Positions 21,521 through 34,400 of a stretch of DNA of 64,000 nucleotides are shown here, in pieces (position 1 is the first letter of the stretch; every line of letters begins with the position of its first letter). This stretch comes from Parascedosporium putredinis (Eukaryota; Ascomycota; Sordariomycetes; Microascales; Microascaceae): the NCBI GenBank assembly GCA_949357655.1, contig CASHTG010000021.1, forward strand, positions 992,001 to 1,056,000. The letters run 5' to 3'. The notes below the pieces were generated by a model. That model saw only the letters and a program-made list of their open reading frames with translations. It was not told the DNA's origin and did not search any database. Made by a program: the position numbers and the translations under genes.

Positions 21521-23467
21521 TTATTCAAAGCTCATATCGCGCCAGGAATCACCAATCTCCTTTATGACTTCCCCGTCCATGACACCGTGGACATAACTCT
21601 CTCCAATAAGTCGAGTAGAACCCCCACCCTCTATCGGACGAGCGACGAAGGGAGCTCGACCTCCGGACAAAAAATTACGCTGTCCCCAACTTGGGTGGAC
21701 ATGGGCCCCAGGCCAAAGTAACCGGATTCGGTTACAAAGAAGTTCCTTCCCCACGCGACGTAATGGGCCGTATCATGGTACTGAGATGCGTTTCCTTTCT
21801 CGGCGTCGTTGGGGGTAGAACCTTGAGAAGGGCGTCTATAGCAAGTATCGGGGTCGTTTCTGTGCCACCTTGAGTTTCCCTGGCCGCGTATTCTTCGGTC
21901 GACGCAGAATGAGCCTCCTTGGCAAAAGCGGTAAAGTGGCCAGCCCAAGAGTTGGACACCGGATAGTCTTCCCCGTGGAGGCTGATATTTCCAATCAGTG
22001 TACGCCAGAGGGCGTCGACGGCCGATGTGCGCGTATTCCCCTGTAGGGGCGCTCGAGGTTGATCATACCGGCACATGCCTCCAGTTTAGTGTACATGGAC
22101 TCCTTTGCCAAGTCCGCGGAGGAGACTGAGGCTATTGTGTCAAGCTTAAAGCCAGAAAGAGTCAAAACATCGGGGTTGTCCGAACCACCGGCAACCCTGA
22201 CCGGAAGCGCTGACGCGGCAGAGTAGAGGGTAATGTCGTCGCGTCGTGGTGGCATACAGAGAATGGTGACGGCTTGGTGGACGCTGTAGTCCGGTACCCA
22301 GGACGGGAGGCCCTGAATTTCGCGGAGACTCTGGTCCTCGACCCCGGAAAGCACGTCAAGTGATCCTTGATTGATGAGGTAGCGGGTCACATCTCGAAAC
22401 ACCTGGGGTGCCGCCTTCTCGTAGGTGGGGACAAGCAGGCTGGGGGTCGGCGTATCGCTGTGCCCTCGGTGGAGGTTCACTAGGGCAAAGATCTTGTCCT
22501 GGGGCCGCGTCGACTTGAATATCCTTGTGGACGCCAAGAGGAGCTCGAGGCTTTGGGGCTGCTTAAGGTGGTGTCGAATGTGGCAGTTCTTCAGGGCGGT
22601 GATGGCCTTGAATTTTCCTGGGACGCTGTACGTATCGTGCAGTCGGGTGTCCCATCGGGAATTTGCTACAAAGGTGGCCCCAAACGCGAGAGTGCTGAAA
22701 GGGAGCATGAGAAGGCCTGAAAACATGTACGTCATGCCGGCGGCGGCTACTTCTTGGATGATCCAGGCACGCTGGAAGACGGGCTTCGAGACAAAGTGCA
22801 TCAGGGATTCCCACTTTTGGGATGGGAACGGGGGCAGATTGTGGGCTTGGGTGAAGAGTGGGTTGAGCAGATCCTCGCTCAAAGGGTACGTCGCCGCAGC
22901 TGGCCCCGCGCGGGCCTTCTCGAGGTTGGAGAGGGCAAAGAAGAGGTCCATGGCGTTTTCCGTGTCCTTGTCGGGCTCGCCGATCCAGAGCACGTCCCTG
23001 GCGGCGCGGGCGTAGATTTCGTACATGTGCTGAACCTGCTGGGTGCGCTCGCCGGCGCCCTCGCTGGTCTGGTTGATGCAGATTTGGTCGATCCAGAGGA
23101 GCCGCGCCATCTTGGTGCAGCGGTAGTTTTGCAAAAAGTTCCACACGTTATAGCTGACGCGGAGGCAGCGGCCGTTGACGAGAATGGGGAGGGAGACGTC
23201 GGGCTGGGTCTCGTCGGTCCACGTGTAGGAGACGGCGACGTAGGGTGGCACCGTGGCCGAGGCGAGGTCGTCGTGGATGAGCTCGCAACGCGGGATGTCG
23301 TCGCCTTCCTCCGAGAGGAGTCGGAGGAGGCGGAAGCCGGAGGGTGAGGAGAGCGGTTCATGGATAAACTCAGCCGTCTCGGGTGGCACTTGGATTCCGG
23401 TCTCACGTAGGTTTGGGAAGATCTCTAGGGCCGAGCGAGGCTCGGGTTCTTGTGTGGCGGTAGCCAT
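21521..23467 (-). CDS. HET-domain (heterokaryon incompatibility) protein
   Basis: Member of the fungal HET family (PF06985), whose members take part in non-self recognition and incompatibility cell death; most copies have unknown partners. The HET domain lies at about residues 70-230: YVAVSYTW, LLWIDQICINQ, and QQVQHMYEIYARAARDVLWI. The C-terminal half carries the usual accessory motifs: FFVTESGYFGLGP followed by a GD pair, and GESYVHGVMDGE near the end. Three single-base deletions (C run 22038-22041, C run 21749-21752, near 21663) are needed to pass from the HET-bearing frame into the C-terminal motifs; the frame then closes on the stop at 21521 and gives about 649 residues. No intron and no NACHT, ankyrin or lipase partner domain. 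True pseudogenisation is possible but the pattern matches the other genes here. Confidence 0.88.
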
Positions 23468-26400
23468 TTAGTTAGGCCTGGGAGGAACACAGCAGAGCGA
23501 CGACAGGGCGAGTCGTTGAGCGAATTCGAGGTACAAAAACTTGGATTACGATTACGATGGGTGGCTGGATGCAGAGCGAGAACGGAACTGTCGAAAGGAA
23601 GCTTTTCTTGACGAGATGCAAACAAACAGAAGAAACAAGATCCCGCTGCGAGAACTCATACACGTTGAACCACTCGAATTATATGAATGGGCCGACTCCT
23701 GGCTGAGCACACGGCAATGTTCCAGAGAGCCATCCTTGGCTGATGTTCATGGGGTCAATGTGGAAATACTCACGAAATCGCTAGTTCTGTCGCATCACGC
23801 TCTCATTGGCGCAGGCCCTGTACAGCGAACCGCACCTCAGCCCCCGCGCTAAACTCCGCCACTTGAGTTTGCCGCTTACGCCCAGTCCCAAGAGGCCCGA
23901 GATCTTTGTCGGTTGCTAGCTAGGGGTCAAGTTTGGAAAGTGGCAGGAAACATTGACGAGATAAAGAGTTCTTTGGTAGGCTTTTGGGTGTCGATTATCA
24001 TTTCCTATCGTCGCCTCGCTGGATATGTGCCATGCTGTTAACGATTTCGCTCCTCGTTGAGATCCATCAATGCAATTTCGGCCAAGTCCTCAATATCGAT
24101 TGTACAGAAGCGCGAGGTCGAGACCCGGCTCAGGGAACAGGGGATGGGTTTGCTTGACCAGGTCCTTTCCACCCGCATGTCCGGGAGAAGAAGAATGGAA
24201 AAACTCCCGATGGTACCAACCAAGAGGGGGAAAAATGCCATAAAGATCTGCTGAGGTTTGTAAGGGGGTCCCGGAAGTAATGGATCTTATGAATCTAGGA
24301 TGGCTGGCGTTCGGTGTATGGAATGCTTGCAACCAGCCTCGTCATGTGTGAAACTATAGACCGTGCAATAACAGCCCCTCCTCTTCTACGCGGCGAAGAA
24401 AAAGCACTGGCACACCGGAGGTGAGACATTATCATCACACCATTCAACGCTCAACTTCGTGAGGTTTAGCAGCTATAACAAGAGCGTTACACCTTCGCGG
24501 TACCCAGAGTGCTGTGGGCATGGAGTGGAGGTGGGAAAGATGGGGAGAATCTGGGGGGCTGTGAGCGAGGTAGCACATCCCCAACATTGTTATGAATGCT
24601 GAACCATCCACGGCTCCTTGAGCGAGCCCTTGGCAGGCGAGCGCAGCAAGACTTCGTCATTTTTGTTTTGACTCGTTGACTCAGACGTTCTTGTTGCGCA
24701 AGAATATAGGGCCCAACGGCATCAATTCGACATGGAGGAACGGAAGCCAAGCTCTAGGTCTGGGTTCGCGACGGCGGCACATGTCGGATGTCGGCAGAGA
24801 CGGTCGATATCTTCTCTTGGGATCAACGTATTGTTTTCAGCGAGGGACAATGTCGTGCATGGAAACAGAAGAGACAGAGCTTGGATGTAGGACAAGGTGA
24901 ACAGGAGCTGGCGCCACCATCGGCCCCCACCACTCGTCTCTTCAACTGCTGCGTTCTACTCCTCGAGTCTAGATCAATAGTCCTAGTGTTTGCACCCTCC
25001 GTGTTTTGTGATGTCATACGGATGCTAAAAGCAAGTGTAAGCTCAGAGAGCATGGCGTGCATATGCATGAGCGGCGAACCTCGAAACCAAATTATAAACC
25101 GGGATACAGGAATAGAGATGCAAGGTGTACAGGCCTTTTGTTTCTGCATGTTTTACGAGAGGGATGAAACCTGTTGGGGTTGGTTTGCATGCATAATCGA
25201 TGGCTAGGCCAAAGTGCTGACGATCGTGATGCCCCTCTATAATTGCACTTCTGAATCATTCGCCCTTTTTCTGGATGACGGCCCCAAGGAACCGATGCAG
25301 CGACTTGAAGTGAGTTTAACCCCATCTAGGCAAGTTTCTTTTTCTCTTTTTTTCTTTTTAAAAAAGTCCAGGCGCCTTTTCTGGCTCTTGGCCTTGGCAA
25401 GTCCCTTCTACGCCCACAAGGATAGCTAAGCTCTGTCAACTTCGATAGACCCTTACTATTGCGCGGAGGAACACGAGACTACCGAAGCTGAGGGTTTGGC
25501 TCCTGAAAACATCCGTACCCTTTGCAAACAAGTCCTCCGGCTGCTAAAACCGCCGGACCCGTTCGGCCCCTCCTGCCCGCCGTTCGACGGTTCGACCAGG
25601 CACGCACGGTTAGCCGTATCATCTTCAAAGATTGGAAAAGGCTTATTTTCTCCATGTTCCATGTCCCCAAAACTCTCTCTGTCTGTGCGTTTGCGTTCGG
25701 ACAGGGGCTGTCTCGTCTCGTCTCCTCTGCCGGTTCTCGCCTTGCCACGCCGTGCACCACGAGTGAACAACGCGCCGCGAGTAAGTCAGTGGGGGATCTC
25801 TACGAGGCTGGGAAACTAGGCATGGTACATAGCATGCAGCACAACTGCACTATTCTTACATGCATTCCGAAGAAGGGGCCAAGAGCACGAGCTAGGACCC
25901 TGTAGTTATACTGGGTGATTCCCTCGTCATCTCTCACCGACGAGTCCTGACGAACCAAGGGCAGGGAAAGGAAAAGAAAAGAAAGGGGAAGGAAAAAAAG
26001 AAATTATGCTGCCCTGTGAGGAGGAAAGGGTCCTGGTTGATGGCTTGCTCCGGGTACATTCACCTTCAGCTCCCTCGCCTGTTGGATATAGTTCACCCGC
26101 CTCCGTGGGTCTAATAGACCAAGCTTGATATCTGCTCGATGTGATACACCTCAACCGGGTGCATTGCGGGTGGGTGCATTGCACACCCACACCCCTCCAC
26201 AGCTCCTTAGATCGTGAACACTAAGGTCGTCATCGGCCTCACCTAGCAGCTTGCTTGGCCTCCTACGGCCTTACCATTCCATGGATATGGCGGTGACTAG
26301 ACATGGACCTTTTAGTTGACTCAGTTGTCCCACGGCCTTGCCTAGTGGGACTTAGAAATTGCCTTTTACCTGAATCCAGTCGACTTTGGGATCAATAACT

Positions 26401-28165
26401 TACCAGGCCTCTCCCTCTCTTGCTCTCTCTCTCTCACCCCCTATTCTGCTTGTTAGGGTATTCGCCTTCGACTTTTCTAGTACGCCCGGTCTAGATCTTG
26501 TCGCATCTCCCACCCTCCTGACATCACCGGTCACTGCCAGTGATAGACGCGTCGACCAATTTCTGAGACCTACACGCCACTTGTACCCATGTGCATGTGT
26601 ACCGCTTATGATATATGTCTGAGATATGCGGCAATGGATGAGGGAATGCAAGGCCGAGACTCGCGCAGGACGAGCTTCATCACTGTTCAAAATCCCCAAT
26701 CCTTGTGTAGCAGATTCTGTTCCGCTGGGTCGGGAATCCAACCCCTGTATTCCCCAACTCTAACCCCCTTCTTTCTCTTCATGTTCTGCCGCGGCGCCCT
26801 CCGTATCAAAGAGGCGTACACAATATTTTCCTCACCAACGAGCAAGCCGGATAGACTCAGCACCAATTCGGAGCTATCCAGCGGTTGCGTTGCTCACCTA
26901 CTTTTGGCGGTGACATATGAGTGAACCTTTGCTTCTTGAAGGCTCCCATGGCAATGGCAGTTACCAAGGTACAGGGGCCGAATGGCCTCCAAGGCTAGCT
27001 CTGTCTCGCGGTATCCATCCTGATGGAGCAACTAGGTTGTCTCTTTATAACCAGAACCTACGTGTACGTCTAGAGATCACAAAGGTTCTAAATCCAACCG
27101 CCTAGACTTGTTCTATGCGAGACGGATTGCGCAACATTTGGTCCGATGACATCTTTCATCCCTCGGAGCCCTACTCGACCCCACGCAGCCGAGCTTATTG
27201 AACTGGCGATTCCCTCCGGCACGACATATCGAGATGGCGGTGTTGAGCCCCCGCTTTTCGCGTTGACGCCGGAAAAAGGTCCTTGCCGACCAGTGTCTCA
27301 GCCAAGAGACAGCGACCCTAATTGGGACCAGCCAGGGCGGTAAAGCACCCATGGCTCCATGTGTGGTTCATACATAGTGTATAGCTTTAACAAGAAAGAT
27401 CTTGAGGTAGCAGCTGGCGTGCACCGGGGTGGCATCTCCAATTATCCCTGTTTAGTACTTTTTTCCTCGTCTCTGTCCGGCTTTCGTCCGCCATGGCATC
27501 ACCGTGAACCTTTAAGCGCACGTCTCAGTACAAAAATGCAAACGTTTACCTACCATTGTTTCAGAGATAGAGCCTGACCTTTTGGCACAGAGCCGCCATC
27601 GTTTTTTTCCTGCCCCAACCCTTGCTCTTCAGAGCCCTCCATGTCTCAAAAATGCGGGTTTAGCCTCACTCTACCCCAAGGACTTTTTAAATCTGAAAAG
27701 CAAGGTGGCGTAGAGCTAGTCCTGGAATCAGTATTCGAATTAGCCTTGGCGCACGAGTAGAGAGATGTTGAAAGATCAAGATGTGTGTGCCGGCCTAAGA
27801 TATGTGCTCTTTCTACACTTACAACTCCCTGTAAGGGGCGAAGTGGGAAGCGACGTACTTGCGTTGTTTGAGACAGAGAGACACCAGTGAGCGGGCTGCA
27901 GTTCGGAAGGAGAGAGAGGTTGTTTGCACCCAAGGTAGGTCTACGGGACGTATAGATGGACCGTGTAACTTGACGTCACGTATGCCCTCATGGGTTTGGG
28001 CAGCCAGGAGCTGGATCTTGAATATAAAAGGACGTCCTCCTCGCCTCCTTTGAGTTGAGAAGTTTTACCCCGGCATCCATCCATCACCATCATCACTAAA
28101 CATTACTTCCCACTCACCGTAGCAAAACAACTTCCAAGTCCTCTCATCTTTCCCAACCATCCAAC
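23468..28165. other. Gene-poor intergenic region (4.7 kb)
   Basis: No gene can be supported on either strand. Contents noted: a purine-rich tract at about 25967-26006; two direct copies of GGGTGCATTGC at 26158-26168 and 26173-26183; a TATA box at 28023 just before the next gene. A plus-strand frame of 103 codons at 23541-23852, divergent from the HET gene, has no family signature. Confidence 0.5.
28023..28030 (+). promoter_or_regulatory. TATA box of small secreted protein gene
   Basis: TATAAAAG 136 bp before the start codon at 28166, followed by a CATC/CACC-rich leader. Confidence 0.55.
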
Positions 28166-28954
28166 ATGCGTTTCTCCATCCTCAAGACCGCCACCGCTGC
28201 CCTGGCCTTCATCGGCGGTGCCCAAGCCGTCATCAAGCACGATGAGCTCGTTGATCGAATCAAGTCCTTGGCCGATAAGACCGAGGCCCTTGCCAAGCCC
28301 GCTGAGGCGGTCACCCTTGCCGACCTTTCCAGCTTCGCCACTGGCAAGGGCCCCGTTGCCGTAAGAAATGCCCCCTCACTACCACCCCTACTAAGCCGAC
28401 CTACCACCCAAAGTCCCATGTGGCATTCCTCAAGGTCTCCAGTGATGCTGACATATCTTCTTCAAAGGAACTCGTCGGTGGATTCATTGAGATTGTCTCG
28501 ATCGCGGCCAATACCATTCCCGAGCTCTCGGGAGCAGCCAAGATCAGCAGCGATGCCGGTATTGACGCCGTCACCGCCGCCTTTGATGGCCTAGCCAAGG
28601 CTAGCAAGACCCTCTTCAACATCCTCGCGGAAAAGCTCAAGATTTTCGGCAACATTCCCGTTGTTGGTCAGGCCATCTCTGCCGTCCTCGGGGCCGCTCA
28701 GAAGATCATCAATGTAAGACTCACCCACTCCATGTATCTACTTCAAAGACCTCGTGTGTCAAGGAGGCAAGACTGAACGGGCCCTTGGCTAACCTTATCT
28801 TCTCTCTCTCTCTCTACTCGCACTGCAGGAACTCGCGAATGGTGTCATTTCACTCGTCGACGGAAAAGCCGAGAAGCTCAAGTCTGTCACTGGTGGCCTC
28901 GAGAACGCCTTCGAAGGTATCGTCGGGGACTTCGCCAAGCTCCTTGGTGCTTAA
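28166..28954 (+). CDS. Small secreted helical protein, HsbA-like layout
   Basis: 188 residues in three exons (introns 28361-28467 and 28714-28828), with no frame problem. A signal peptide covers about residues 1-21 (MRFSILKTATAALAFIGGAQA). The mature protein has no Cys and is Ala/Lys/Ile-rich, predicted mostly amphipathic helix (DELVDRIKSLADKTEALAK, FDGLAKASKTLFNILAEKL), with a hydrophobic central stretch GNIPVVGQAISAVLGAAQ. The layout recalls fungal hydrophobic-surface-binding proteins (HsbA / cell-wall galactomannoprotein family), but I cannot confirm the family. Other possibilities are a pore-forming-like or effector-like secreted protein. A good TATA box and a long C/A-rich leader suggest strong, regulated expression. 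Confidence 0.75.
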
Positions 28955-29783
28955 ATTTACCCCCACGAGGGCTAGCGCCACGTGTGTTTGATGCTCCGGG
29001 AAGAGGGGCTTTTCGCAGGATTGGACAGGCCTAGCCAGCTCGAATCACCAAGGACTTATGGTTGCTGTTTGGGTTGCTCTATTTGCTTCGGGTTCCATAG
29101 AGGTGGTGGTTCCAGCAGCCAGCGAGCCAACGGATTGGGAACGCCGCAGTGGCAACGGAGACCTCAAAATGGGCTTGGTCTCGCAGGATATATAGAGAAG
29201 ATTAATCCAAGCCGTAAAACTAAGGAAGGAAAAAAGCGTCTAGGATACCGTGACACTTGACTCGGTTCGTCAGTTATGTGAAATTATCAACAGTGATCTT
29301 GCTGCGAGCGATTCGACACGCCTCAGTCAAGCGCCCCCATCTCCATCTTTCATGTCCTTCCAACCACCATCTCATAGTTTACTAGCTACACGTAGCTTTG
29401 GGCTCAGCATAGCCGTGACGAGGCACCTGGATAGTTTGCGTAATAATGCGGCACATATATGATTGGATATATTACTTTATTATTATCTTATGGAAGGAAT
29501 TCCGGCGTATTCCGGGCTGGCAAATGCCTTGACACCAAGACTATGTAACTTCTGGTGGCCATTTACAAACCAGCTACTGTCCCCACTCCTGTGTTATGAA
29601 CCGGCCTCAATAGCTGATGGACCGTCCTGGTGAACCGAGAAGATTATGCAGTAATCTCAGTGTCCTTGGTTGCCTAGCTTTCTTTTCTCGGATTTTTCTT
29701 GATATATATTTTTTTAATCTTTAATTTTCTTTCTTCATGGCAAATACGTCGGGAGACTCATGTTTCCGACCCCAATTACAAGC
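28955..29783. other. Convergent 3' flanks, no gene
   Basis: About 0.8 kb between two convergent genes; A/T-rich from 29440 to 29760. No coding signature. Confidence 0.6.
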
Positions 29784-31413
29784 TTAGACCTTGAAGTAGC
29801 CCTTCCACTGCTTCTTGAGAACCTGATTAGGATCGTATGTGCTGGCGGCGGCCTGGAGCTGGGCGAGGGCGCCAGGGCCGTAACGACCGTAGACATCCTG
29901 CGTCCTCTCCGCGTAGTTCATGTAGCGGAAGCCACCGTCAAAAGCCTCCCCGGCAATGGCGATCTGCTCCGTCTGGCTGACGAGCTGGGTGGCAGCATTG
30001 CCGACAAAGGTATCGAGGGCCTGATCAGCCCACGTGACGTAAGTGTTGATCTTGATCTGGGTAGCGAGGCTGGGGGACAAGTTCATGCTGTTGCCGCCAT
30101 ACTTTTGCATCTGGAGAATGGTGGAGTGCGCGACGGGCTGAATCAAGAGGACGGCGACGACCTCGGGCTTGTCGGCAAAGTTGGCCGCGACCCATGTACC
30201 GTAGTTGGTGATGACGTCCTTGAGCACTTCGGGGTTGTCAGCGGCGATGGAGGTATCCCACCAGCCCTTGCGGAAACCGGCGGGGTCCGGGTACACGTCG
30301 AGCATGGCGGGGACGGTGAGAGTGGCGTTCTTGTTCATGAGGTCGGGGATGGCTTCGAAGGGCTGGAACACGGCGGGCACGGTGGCCGAGGTGGGAGGAG
30401 GGACGGCGTGCCAGCGGAAGACTTGGGTGATAACGCCGCCGAGGCTGGGCTGGTACGCGGCGAACATGACGGGGTGGGCGTCGACGTCGGCGGCGATGCC
30501 GTTGACGGCGGTGTCGCAGAACTGGTCAACCACATCGGACGTCGACGCCGGGGAATAGAGCGACTCCTTGTACCAGATGTCGCCCTGGGGAATGGTCTCC
30601 AGGTCAAACCGCGTGACGATGCCAAAGTTGGGACCGCCACCGCCTCGCAGAGCCTTGTACAGGGCGGGGTGTTGGGTGGCGCTCGCCGTAACGACGTTGC
30701 CGCTAGCCAGGACAACCTCGAAGCTGCGCACGTTGTCGCAGGCCCAGCCATAGCGGCCAGAGAACCAGGAGATGCCTCCGCCGAGGACGAAGCCGCCGAC
30801 GCCAATATCGCCAACGCGGCCGCCGATAGCGGCGAGGTTATGGGGAAGGAGATGGTTGGCAACATCCCTCCAGCGGTTGCCAGGTCCAACGGAGATGACA
30901 GATTTATCTCCGGACAACTGGAGTTGGTTCAGGCTGACAAGGTCAATGGTGACGCCATCCTCGATATTAGAGCTAGGGAAGGGGACGTGACCACCGGACT
31001 TGACGGTGAAGGGGGCCTTCCACTTGCGGATGGCGTTCATCGCCTTTTTCACATCGTTGGTGCTGCTCGGGGCCACGATGCAGCAGGGGCTTAGGCCATC
31101 CTGGCGGTTAGACCAGTACTGGTTGTGGGTGTTATAGTCACCAGAATTACGAAGGAAAACCTTGCCGGGGAGAGTAAGTGTTAACTCGAAGCACTATCTC
31201 CAGAAAAAGGGCGACGAATTGCCCAGAACAGTTAGCTTTGTTCTCAGATTCGGGAATGCGATGCCTAGCGGCAGACTGTTTCGCGCCTGGTAAGGCGGGG
31301 GAGCAAACTTACAACAAGGGCTGAGGGGTTGTGCCGACAATTGCAGGCGAGACAGCAAGGGCAGGTACGGCGGCCAAGCCGATGACGGCGGCGACGCCAC
31401 TCTTGATGTGCAT
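29784..31413 (-). CDS. Secreted FAD-linked oxidoreductase, BBE-like
   Basis: Berberine-bridge-enzyme-like flavoprotein of the FAD_binding_4 (PCMH) superfamily. The first exon (31413-31313) encodes a signal peptide (MHIKSGVAAVIGLAAVPALA). The main exon begins near 31193 with the family start LPGKVFL and carries VKSGGH, whose His is the expected 8-alpha FAD attachment site, then GGRVGDIGVGGFVLGGGISW and SGRYGWACDN, and a C-terminal BBE segment ending YDPNQVLKKQWKGYFKV. The intron (31194-31312) fits a good donor and acceptor, but exon 1 is one base short for the frame, so one deletion in exon 1 is likely. About 503 residues. Fungal relatives oxidise oligosaccharides or tailor secondary metabolites. 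No biosynthetic core gene is nearby, so a carbohydrate oxidase role is as likely as a biosynthetic one. Confidence 0.88.
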
Positions 31414-34400
31414 TGCGTTGAAGGGGGTGAGGCGTTGTGTGAGGCTATAGTCTTGGACGGTGTTAGATAAAATGTACCCCTAGATAGATTGTACACCGTA
31501 AAGGCAAAAAACTGGCGTTTTCTGAGCAGAGCAAATCCGAAAGTGAAATGGATGCCAAACGCAGAACAAGTTCTTCGATAAGTGAGAATGGCATGGCCCA
31601 CAGGACCAATCATGGAGGGATTGAAAAGGTAGGGAGCTGCAAAGAGACTTACTGTCGGGTTGGTGGACGACTGCAGCGTTGCCTTTACGCAAGGTTCACG
31701 AGCTGGTCGCGCAGTTTCGGGAGAAACGGCGACTGATGGACGATGGGAAGAACGGAAGAAAAGATCCGATTCTATGCAGAATGGTTACACTGATGCAAAG
31801 GCGGGTGGGAACCGAACAACAGAACAACAGGAAGCGACCTTGACCAGTGGAGCCAGAACTTGATCAAGGAAAAGAGGGAGCTCTGGAAATATTTATAATT
31901 GAACTTTCAACGATGTCATCCTCTCTGCCTAGCTCCCACTCGCCTCCCTCTCCTCTTTGAGTAATAATAGGTATCGCTATGGGGGTCTGTTGGTTGCGGA
32001 CTGTTTCCCTCCCCCGAACCGGGTCGTTGGGATGAGCTCGAGCCAACAGTGACAGGAACGAGGGGAGGGAGAGCGACATCATGTCCACCGATGGGACGAC
32101 ACGACGGGCTAGACTTTGCAAAGGGCGGGAGCGGGTAAGCTATGGGAGCTAGCCCCCGCCGACGGGGAGCAAAATGGAGCTAGATTAACGAAGAATGGCT
32201 TAGACTGGATGCGCTTGGGCAAGAAACGGCTGCCCCGACCCTTGCAGGGTGATATCGATGGTTGATGGTCCACTTTTGAGACCTGCTCACGGGATAAACG
32301 CCGAGCTCATGTGGAGATTCTATTATTGAGGGCTCTGGACGTGAGAGGGTGGCCTGCCAAAGTACTGCTAGCTGGTGAGCTGGCTGGTTCGGTGTGACAG
32401 GCGTCTCTTCTTTCTTTCAATAATTTTGGGCTTTTGTTTCGTTTCGTATTACATCATTGCCGTCGTTCCGTATTGCGCTTCCTTCTTTCACCTCTTTTCG
32501 CTCATTGGCTTCCCGCTCGCTCGTTCTCGACGAGGGCGACGGCCGTTATCGTTGGGCCTTTCATTCCCGTCAGGGTCCCTTGCAGATCGAAACACCCTGG
32601 ACACGACAAAACTAGATGAAGAATAGCGGGATTCCATGGGGCATTGGCAAAAGTCACCAAAATCCGAAAGTCCGGGGCCCAGGTTGACGGGCTTTTGCAT
32701 GGATTCGATTCGGTGCATAGTGTACCCGGGTTCGCCAAGGGTAGATGTGTCAATGTCCGATGGAGAACAGGACTGGAGAATAAAATTGGGGTGGTGAACT
32801 TGGCTGGGATTCGGTGCTTTTTTTGGTGATAGTATTTTTCTGGGTGATGGCGTTCTTTTTCCTTCCTTTGTTCCTTCCTCTCTAACCCAACTTTTACTTG
32901 TATTTTCCTCGTCTATGTTTTTTCCCGGGTTTTTTTCTCTTTTTTTCTTTTTTTTTTTTTTCTTTTTACTTCCAAAGCAGAAGGCGCCAGTCAGTGACTT
33001 CCAGGCGGTGTCCCGTGAAATAAATTGGGGCTCACTTGAATTTTGTTCCTGTCGTGTGCAAGCCCCCGTGGCCATTATCGTCCAGAGGTCAATCACCAGG
33101 CCCCTCATGCTTGTCATCAGCGCGCGTTCGGCCGCCATCCCAAGAATCACATCAATTCATTCGCAGCCCGTTCGTATATTGATTATCGTAGCGAGGCACG
33201 CGGCTCTCCTCATTCCACGCTTTCTCCTCGACGCCACCGCCAAAGCGTCGTGCGTCTACTTTCGCAAAGCCCCCGTTTCGTTTAGTGAAATAGCTGGAGG
33301 TATGAACGAGGCTGATCAAGACGGAAAATGTTGTCCACCGCCTGCCACTTATCCAAGCTACAAGTACAAGTCCGCTTAGCTGAGGGGTTGAGTATTGGCA
33401 AGAGCCACCGACCCTTTTCGATGCCCACCATCAACGAACAGGAAGGCGGGACTCGGTCCAAGAAATGTGGGCTGTCGTGGATCTTGGAGAATGTGATTAA
33501 AGCAGAAGGTGTGAGAGAAGGAACAGCCCGTCCCCGTGAGACTAGTCACAATCCGTTTCCACAACGCCCGCGTGCACATTCCGCATTCATTTTCTCGTCA
33601 CCTTGAAGAGGTGATGTTGTCGAGACCTGATGTCGTTGCACAGCACCAGTCGCTGCTTGGTAAGAACGCTAACAGCGCCCACGACAGCCACACTTTCCCT
33701 CTACTTCCCCTCGCCGTCTCCTTCTCTCAGCCGATCGGTCAGGTTGGTCCGGAGGAAGGGGGAATGATTCGGGATTCGACGCCCAGCGCCAACAGGGAAC
33801 AAGCGGCATCTTTTCCTACCTTTCTATTATCATGTCTTTCCCCTTCTCTTTGGTTGGGTTGGCATGCTCGTCACACCTTCGATATTCCCCTCATGCGGTA
33901 CATGTATTGATGATTTTGATAATCGGCTCGCCAAATACGGCTGGATGCCTTGGGCTAATGCCAGTAAATAGCACCTGCATGTTGATCCAACATGTCCAAC
34001 GCTCTCGCTCCACCCGCTCGCGAACCGCTTGGATGGCTCAAGCGGCCCTCTGCCTGGACTGCAATGGCGCGGGTCCTCTCGGTGCCACGAATAGCCCGCA
34101 TGCACGTTGGTCGATTGGCGAATTGATAACACGGGCTGACATGCACAGGGTGCATATCCAGGCTTTTATGATCAAATCGGTCGTGGCGGGCTGAGAGAGA
34201 GTACAGAGCACCGCAGAAGCGAATTTGAGAATCCCACACTCGGGCTAGTTGCGCTGCCCTCAGGGAACCCGTTGCCTCATCTTACCCTCGAATTTGGACG
34301 GTGTATTTTTCTTCTTCTTCTGTCCCTTGTATAAGCCCCTTCTGAGCTATTTTATACCTACGAAGACCCGTGAAGGAGCCGTTAGCTATAGTTTCAAAGA

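Noticed and set aside
23541..23852. Plus-strand frame of 103 codons divergent from the HET gene
   Set aside because: Composition is protein-like, but there is no known motif and no extension by splicing; it overlaps the probable HET promoter.
29760..31094. Plus-strand frame of 444 codons opposite the BBE-like gene
   Set aside because: Antisense shadow; the minus strand carries FAD-binding motifs and the C-terminal BBE segment.
32488..33150. Minus-strand frame of 220 codons
   Set aside because: Includes a poly-Lys run encoded by a simple T tract; no domain and no splice logic.
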